DNA from: Roridomyces roridus
Lineage: Eukaryota; Basidiomycota; Agaricomycetes; Agaricales; Mycenaceae
NCBI GenBank assembly: GCA_029378245.1
Contig: JARKIF010000030.1
Span: 434,001-498,000, forward strand
DNA length: 64,000 nucleotides
Direction of reading: 5' to 3'
The notes below the pieces were generated by a model. That model was not told the DNA's origin, did not search any database, and was given only the letters and a program-made list of their open reading frames with translations. Below, piece by piece: positions 57,640-64,000 of the stretch (the stretch's first letter is position 1; each line of letters begins with the position of its first letter). Made by a program: the position numbers and the translations under genes.

Positions 57640-59128
57640 ATTGCCGCGCTGCTGCCGCGGCGGTAAGTGCGGTAGTGGCGCGGCAGTCAGCGCGGTACTG
57701 AATTCTCTCACATGTACTATTTGGGTGCTACTCTTCTCAGAAGCCTAGGGATTGGTGTATTGTGGATGGATAAAGTTGAATTGGGGTCCGAGGCACCTGT
57801 GATAAATCTGCACTCTGCCTTGGACAACCTTTGAAAAATCCCCTGCTTGTACTGTTCGTCTAAATAGACCCATGAATCCTTTTGAACAAGGGACTGTAAA
57901 CAGGCAGAGCTCAAATGAAGGACCAAACATGATTGCTTACGACTACTCGGCCTCGAATGAGTTTTGAAAGGTCTCGTTAAATCAGGCAAGTGCGGTAGTC
58001 GCGGCACGGCGCGGTACCGCTAGTGGCGCGGCACTCGAAAAGTGCGGTAAAAAAAATCTGCGGCGCGGTAATGTCGCGGTACCGCACTTCAGCGCGGTGA
58101 TGGCGCGGCAGTGACAATGCGGTGGTGTGACAGCCGCGGCGGTAGTGGCGGCAGTCGACGCGGTGAACGCACAGGGGTGTCGGGACATTCCTCAGGTGAG
58201 TGAATGTTGCAGTGTAGAGCACAGTAGTAGGGGTTTGAATCAAAGTTATACGACCGAGGTACAGCCACCGCGGCAGTTGGCTTAAGGATTGCGGCACACA
58301 ACAAAAATATAGTACTTTATGTTGAAGCACAATTCGATCCTGTACAGTGTGTGGAATAGGCCCACCGGTGACCGTTTTTGTCCAGGTTCATCGAGGCCAG
58401 AGATAAATCAATTTCAGTCAAACCGGGAATTTAGGGATTAGCCCGGGATTGGGCCTCCTCGGGGAGAACTAAACACATCGACAGCCACGAATCACAGGCA
58501 GAATAGACTCTCGTTTCCCCTCCTCTTGCGGCAGTGTCAATTTATCTTCATTTTACTCGACCCACGAGAGTTCCCCGGACAGAGAGCATGTGCATATTTA
58601 CGTTTCAACGAACATGCATCCAACTTCCAACTTACAGCGCCATTACGAACATGTTAAATGCTTGTAGTCATCTGTTCACTCAGTCCAGATGAGCGACGCA
58701 CCGTCGACGTCGAGAAATGTGCTTCAATGAAAAAGTCGGAATTGCACATTTCGAGTCCCGCTTCGAGGCAGCTATCCTTCGACCAGTTCTTCACCTCAGA
58801 AAAGAGCTCACAAGCACCTTTCTGGTCCCACTCATGAGAACTCGAAATTACAAGTACGCCGCCCTGCGGGCCGGCTGAGGCTGCGGAAAAAGTTCGACTA
58901 GTTCAACTCCTAAATTTCCCCAATGTTGAGTCCCAGGCCTTATGCTCCCACTTTCCTCTTTGATTCCACTCGCTCTGGCGCCGATTTACAGGGAGTTGAA
59001 GATATTTTGAAACACCGCGGCAGTGGCGGCACTGACCCTACGTGACAACGCGGTAGTGTGACCAACTTGGCGGCACAGCGCGGTGCACCGCGGTAGCGGT
59101 AGCGGCAAAAGTGCGGCAGTGCGGCGAT
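57640..59128. repeat. Three clusters of a GCGGTAGTGGCGGCA-type degenerate motif
   Basis: Short words built from GCGGTA, GTGCGG, GGCGCGGCA and CCGCGGTA crowd at about 57640-57705, 57985-58165 and 59010-59128, separated by ordinary AT-rich sequence. Both orientations occur, including CGCGGTACCGC twice in the middle cluster. The first and last clusters bracket about 1.5 kb. Such dense subterminal motifs are known from some DNA transposons. No transposase frame is seen between them. Confidence 0.6.
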
Positions 59129-59419
59129 TTATAGGAGCCCGCTGCAGTGTCCTCGCGCACCTGTCACACTATCTGGGTTTACCACAGGAAGGAACATGCG
59201 AGAGATTGCGACCATCTTGCGCAACTCCATGAAGGAAGTTGACGATGGAAAAGCTGTTGAAATGAGTCCAGAGCAAAGGTATGATTAGCTCCCGTTCTCG
59301 CACGCTTGTTTCCAACATGACACGGAGTCGGGTCTCCGTCAAGGACCAACACAATGAAAACTGTTGAGGCCACCCGATCGATTGCCAAAAAAAAACAAAA
59401 ACCAGTTGTAAATTTCCAC

Positions 59420-61027
59420 CTATCGCTTCCCAGATCGATTCCCAGCATTCAATCTCAGTCCCTGTTCATACCCAAGACTATCATATCCCGGCGGCAGCTG
59501 CGACCGGCTGGATTCCGTACCCACAGTCGCTGAGGCCTGATATGGATGAGATTCCATCGCGCGGGGTAGAGAATTATGCCTACCACACTCGGATACGCGC
59601 TACTAGTGCTCGGCGGAGCAGCTTGAGTCTCATTGGCACTCTGTGCACGTCGCGGATCAACAAAGCTCGGGAAAGACACCGGCTGTTCACGCCCATGACC
59701 AGCGGCGACCGCCTGTTTCCAGGGCCGAGACTGCCTTCTTCGTCTGCGATAAAGTGTGAATCCGAGGTATATGAGACTCAAGACAACTAGTAGGCTGACG
59801 CCGCCGGCGATTGCGCCAACCTGGGCAGAAGAAAGGGCTGCCTTGCTGGTCCTGGTTGATTGAATTTGAATTACTCTTGGAGGACGAAAGAGGAGCGGAC
59901 TGGGCTCACCCCAAGGCACTAGCAGCTGCGGGTCCACTGGGGGCAGCAGGAGTGACAGAAGCGGCAGGAGCGGCAGAATTGACCGTCCCATCAACGACCG
60001 CATAATCTATGGACAAATCCTGCGCCGGGGAAGCAGGATTGGCGGTCACAGTAATGTGATGCTCTCCCGATCCCAGATGGTCAGCATAAAACAACATCTG
60101 ACCCGCAAGATACTGCGCAACTGGGGCGGTTGTATCCGTCACCATCTGGTTGGTGGTGTATTTTCCTACGGTGCTGCTATTGTCGATCTGAACCTGGATC
60201 GGACCACCCTGTGCGCCTATGGCACCGTAGAGCGCCACGCGGTCCCCATTGAATGAAAAGTTGGTCGTGGCTTGGGCCTGATTTGTTGAGCTAGATGTCG
60301 CATGCTGATATCAGCAATTGCAGACCGGGAAGATAACGCCGCACGCACTGTCCGCCACCGTCGAAACCCGGAAAACTGCTGCTGGGTTGTGGGATAACGC
60401 TCCACGCACTTGCGGGCTCGTATGAGAATGCCGGGGAGTCGTCTTGGATTCGCAAATCGGTTAGAGAGTTGATGTCAGTCGTCCATGTGAACTAGTACCG
60501 TCAGCATAATTTGAACAAGCATAAAAAGAGGACTCACATAATCGAGATTCATATTTGGCCGGGTCGCGTTTGAATCGAGGTTCGATATCGTCAACGAATG
60601 CGTCCCGGAGGACATATTTGTCTGGTTAAATAAGTCGATTTGAAATTGCTCGACGACAGTGACCGCGACTCCAAATGGTCCAAAAGATTTGCCGTCCAGC
60701 AGAACCCTTGTGTCTCTCAGTATCCGCACACACAGGATAAGAACAGGGGATTACTGAAAAGGACCCGAATTGGTTCTGTATGCCCCGACTACATGGACTT
60801 CTGTCCCGATGAAAGAAAGTGTAGCAGAACATGTTGTGCCTGCACAATATACAAAAGTGTCGTCCTTGTATCTGCGAGCACATTGAATATCAGTGCCGAG
60901 CAGAAGCAGAGAAACAAAAGACGGACTTGACAACCTCAGGATCGCCGTCAGCCCCACCCAGCTTCCAGGGCCCATCGTATTGCACGAGTGGGCTATTCAC
61001 ATCGATTTCTTGTACGAATTCAGGCAT
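59420..61027 (-). CDS. Single-pass membrane protein with paired extracellular beta-sandwich domains
   Basis: Basidiomycete-type surface protein of unknown role. Start 61027 (MPEFVQEIDVNSPLVQYDG) gives no obvious signal peptide, so an earlier start at 61129 remains possible. Two similar carbohydrate-binding-like modules follow: DTFVYCAGTTCSATLSFIGT with VHVVGAYRTNSGPF and GTHSLTISNLDSNATRPNM, then VALYGAIG-type sequence with IQVQIDNSSTVGKY, LFYADHLGSGEHHITVTAN and DLSIDYAVVDG. An Ala/Pro/Ser linker leads to the membrane helix VGAIAGGVSLLVVLSLIYLG and a stop-transfer LYRRRRRQSR. The cytosolic tail ends, after an intron, with LPPGYDSLGYEQGLRLNAGN and RSGKR, with the stop at 59420. The layout of two modules, TM and short tail is widespread in mushroom-forming fungi and resembles wall-sensor proteins, but the function is not established. 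Confidence 0.75.
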
Positions 61028-61421
61028 GAGGGAGAGGGTGCGAGAAGGGCCAGCGCAGTGGGAAACGGAAGATGAAGGGAGATGAAGAGACCTGCTGGCA
61101 GTGTATGTACAGCTTAGGGAATATCTCACCGGCTGTGCGCGTGCGCACCCACCATCAGCTTCTTTAGACTCACCGTTTCCAGGTCAATCAAGGGGGTGCG
61201 TCAAGATCTCATGCAAACTTCTAAAGAAAGGTCGCTTCCAGCCAATGGATGCTACATGCCGGGAGGAAATCGATCGAAGGTCTGGTGTCATGAACACGGC
61301 CGGTAAGCCAAATATTTGGGCTTCTGAGATAGACAGTGCTATCAATATACATGATCAAGTTCCTGCGGATCAAAACAATGAACAAAGGCGACCACGCTGG
61401 TTTGACAGTGGACACTCACCC
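61028..61421. other. Intergenic between two minus-strand genes
   Basis: No gene is seen; it holds the 3' flank of the carboxypeptidase and the promoter of the membrane protein. A (weakly open) frame near 61130-61290 has no motif. Confidence 0.4.
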
Positions 61422-63792
61422 CTACTCGCGGAACGCATCCACATTCTGCATGAGCGCATGCACCCACGCGATCGAATTCAAATGTCCGTCCTAACCGTCC
61501 ATCTCAGCTTGCTTACAATGCAAAAGAAAGAAATACCTACCAAATGCAACCTCTCATCAACCGTATGCGCATTAACCCTCTCCTTATCCCTCACCGCCTG
61601 AAACCTAAATATCGCGCGCGTGAGGTTGACAAAAGATCGCGTGTCGGTGCCGCCGGTGGTGAGGTACGGAGCGACGATGGCGTCTGGGTAGAGGTGTCGG
61701 GATGTAGCTGCGAATACTCTGCGTCATGGGGGTCAGCGAGTAAAGGAACGACGGAAAGGAAAAGACGCACTCCCACGCATTACCCTTGGCCGGCGTCACA
61801 GGAGAGGCCTCCGCCCCACCCGGAGTCGACAGCCTCAGATAGCGCGCCTCCCCTGCAGGAGGTTCTTCTCCGAATCCTGATAATCAGATGCAAAAACGTC
61901 AGTGGAAATTCAAAAGGAGAGTGAGATAATCCGGTCGTACCAACAACGCTCAACCCAAATTTTTCTGCCACAGGCGTGAGCATTTCGACATACCGCTCTT
62001 TCAACCTGCAGACGCTTCGAACATCAACTCACACACGGGACTCGAACACTCACAGCGGAATCGAATCATAGCCCCGCCACACGATGATTTACAATCGCAT
62101 GCGCTTCCTCGGGGAGCGCGTTCACCTTGACGCCGCCACCGATAATGTCAACTGCTTGGGTTGTAGATAGACGACTTCAATGAGGTGCGTATCAGTTTCG
62201 TGCTTTTTCTGGAGGGAAAGAACGCCACGTCACGCACGCTGCATCCCCCGGATTCCTCTCCGCCATCCACTGAGCGGCGGCTGGCCATGTGCGTTCGTGC
62301 TGGAGCAGTTTCTTGAGGGCTGCGTCGATCGTTCCTGTGGAGAAAGTTCCAGTCTTATACTCGCATGCAACTTGGCACGCACCATGTTCCGCCAAACACA
62401 TCGTAAACTCGGAGAACGGGTTCCGGGGGAAAGAACTACAGGCGGTGGGTTCGCCTCGACGGTACTGACAATTGCAGAAAGTATCCCGATGCCGGTGTGT
62501 GCGGGGCTTCAAAGCACGGGACAAGTCAGCTCGGGGAGGGAGTATAAAGGAAGATGGCGCACGGAATGCTTGAATGCCCGCCTGGTACGTTGACAGATAG
62601 TTGGATATTGACGCTACCTTTTTCCCCCTGCGCAAAGCGAGATCAAATCTTTGGCCCGAAAATGAGGGCTTGTACGAACCGTGGACGGAGCGACCCATGT
62701 CTGGCCGAAACCCTCTTGGATGCCTCCTCCTTCGTCTACACTGTTTCGCCGATCATCACCGATAGTCCAGGAGAAAGGGGGAGAAAACATACATCATGAA
62801 GATACTGTCGAGACCGTAGATATCTTCGAGGTGCGCGGCCATGGCACGGGCGCTATGCTGTCCACATGTAAGATACCAATCGCTGCACAACAAAGAAGCG
62901 ACACTCACCACACCCCCGCCTTCCTCGTCGAACCCAAACGACAGATGTACGGTGCGCTTGGGCTTGAAGCCCGCCTTGAGCAGCTCGGAGACGGCTGAGA
63001 GATGTGCGACCCTAATGCGGTCTTCAGTTACACGGCTCAGGCACGAGTAAAAAGCTGACATACAGCAAACTCTTGCAATCCGCCACCCCCCGGCCCCAGA
63101 TCCAGCCGTCATCGTCCAGAACGGCCTCGAAGGGCGGATGCGTCCAGCGCGATAGGGTTTGCTCTGGGACTGGCACGGTGTCTTGGTGTGCCATGAGCAC
63201 TACACTGGCGCATTAGCGAGATTCGTCAACTTATGAGCTGAGACGCACCAAGTGGCTGAAGCGACGCGTCGCTCCCCTTCCATGTGAGGAGTAGTCCGTG
63301 GGTGGCAAAGTGCTTGAGCTGGAGGGAACCGAATCTGCGCACAACTATTCGCTCACAATCAACTTATCGGTGGGGAGAGGACGCACACATCCGGAAAGGT
63401 GTCGACCAAGTACGCTTCGAGGTCGTAGAACTTGTCGTACCACGCGTCATCGCCAACGGTAGGAGCCCCGTCGAATGTCTCGGTTCGCACACGGACAGCA
63501 CCCCGAAGACGATCGGCGTACATTCCGCGACGCTGCTTGTCTTGGGCTTCGGGATGGCGAAACTGAGTTTGGGCGCCACCCCGGGAATCTGGGCTGGGCA
63601 TTGCACTGGAAGACGATGGAAGTCCCGCGGGTTGGTACGTCCCGTGTGGAGGATTGCAAAGTGTTGATCGTGGCTGACGACGACGAGGGCGGTCACCGTG
63701 AACAGAGAAAGAGCCAATACGATCATGCGGAAGAGTGCGACTTTCAGCGAGGTTGGGTTTCGGGGCCGTTCGTCTAGAGGAAGGCCTCGCAT
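61422..63792 (-). CDS. M20 zinc carboxypeptidase (carboxypeptidase S / Gly-X type)
   Basis: Predicted vacuolar, type II membrane-anchored metallo-carboxypeptidase that releases C-terminal residues from small peptides. Start 63792 (MRGLPLDERPRNPTSLKVAL) gives a short cytosolic tail and an uncleaved anchor MIVLALSLFTVTALVVV. Catalytic features follow in family order: VLMAHQDTVPVPEQ (first zinc His and Asp), DDDGWIWGRGVADCKS (bridging Asp), FGFDEEGGG (Glu-Glu), the dimerisation-domain stretch with KVNALPEEAHAIVNHRV, then ERYVEMLTPVAEKFGLSVVG, DAIVAPYLTTGGTDTRSF, LTRAIFRFQAV, and NAHTVDERLHL with the last zinc-ligand His. A final intron starting GTAGGT gives the end DGHLNSIAWVHALMQNVDAF and a stop at 61422. 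All metal-binding motifs are present, so it should be active. Several exon edges between 61700 and 62700 are approximate. Confidence 0.88.
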
Positions 63793-64000
63793 GGTGGATG
63801 CTGGTGAGAGGAAGAAGTGGTGTGGGACAGATATGACATTATCGCGCAAGATGGCGGAGGATGTGAAAGCCGCAATTGCTTCCGTGCCATCAATTTGCTA
63901 GTATTTGCCTCCGCTTGCTCTGCTCTTCCTCGACGCGTTCATCCCTCTCGACAGACTATCCTGCGCGAACACGATGTGCTCTTCGATGTGAGGTCTACCC
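63793..64000. other. Upstream region of the carboxypeptidase, window end
   Basis: No gene is seen before the window ends. Confidence 0.4.

Overview
The window is nuclear DNA of a filamentous basidiomycete, most likely an Agaricomycete. Genes are cut by many short introns (41 to about 60 nt, GT..AG) and have TATA-like boxes 40-65 nt before the start codon. The gene content is typical of that group: cytochrome P450s, laccase, sedolisin protease, GH18 chitinase, ricin-B-like secreted protein, MICOS subunit and GATA factor. No gene here is prokaryotic.

Layout. (1) 0.8-11 kb: three minus-strand genes for tailoring enzymes lie in a row: a BAHD-type acyltransferase, a P450, and an FAD monooxygenase with an NTF2/SnoaL-like front half. 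They look like a small secondary-metabolism group. A relic of the acyltransferase, intron included, lies inverted at about 5.1-5.3 kb. (2) 11-21 kb: tRNA-headed SINE-like repeats flank a DUF2235 hydrolase gene (12.9-16.7 kb) and a poorly coding stretch (17-20 kb). (3) 20.9-25.2 kb: a large FUSC/ArAE-type membrane protein. (4) 25.7-26.8 kb: a second Pol III-like repeat family on the minus strand. (5) 26.9-39.1 kb: sedolisin, an unrecognised gene, a DAO-family FAD oxidoreductase, an internally deleted laccase, an 88-residue secreted protein and a chitinase with three LysM modules. (6) 40-46 kb: a 96-bp tandem duplication, a P450 relic, a complete P450, a secreted beta-trefoil-like protein and a MICOS subunit. 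(7) 46.4-49.5 kb: a head-to-tail array of a third repeat family carrying B-box-like sequences and T-runs. (8) 51.4-55.2 kb: a GATA zinc-finger factor and an MIF4G (eIF4G-like) protein. (9) 55.5-59.2 kb: inverted repeats, a 1.29-kb element with 38-bp terminal inverted repeats, a perfect 18-bp hairpin, and three clusters of a GCGGTAGTGGCGG-type motif. (10) 59.4-63.8 kb: a single-pass membrane protein and a vacuolar-type M20 carboxypeptidase.

Splice sites were assigned by eye. Where the summed exons are a multiple of three and family motifs reappear (acyltransferase 498 aa, GATA factor 237 aa, MICOS subunit 245 aa, small secreted protein 88 aa) the models are firm. For the long multi-exon genes the ends are supported but some inner exon edges are not. 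The strongest leads are the internally deleted but still open laccase, the candidate acyltransferase/P450/monooxygenase group, and the three tRNA-like repeat families. No wholly new multi-gene system is evident.
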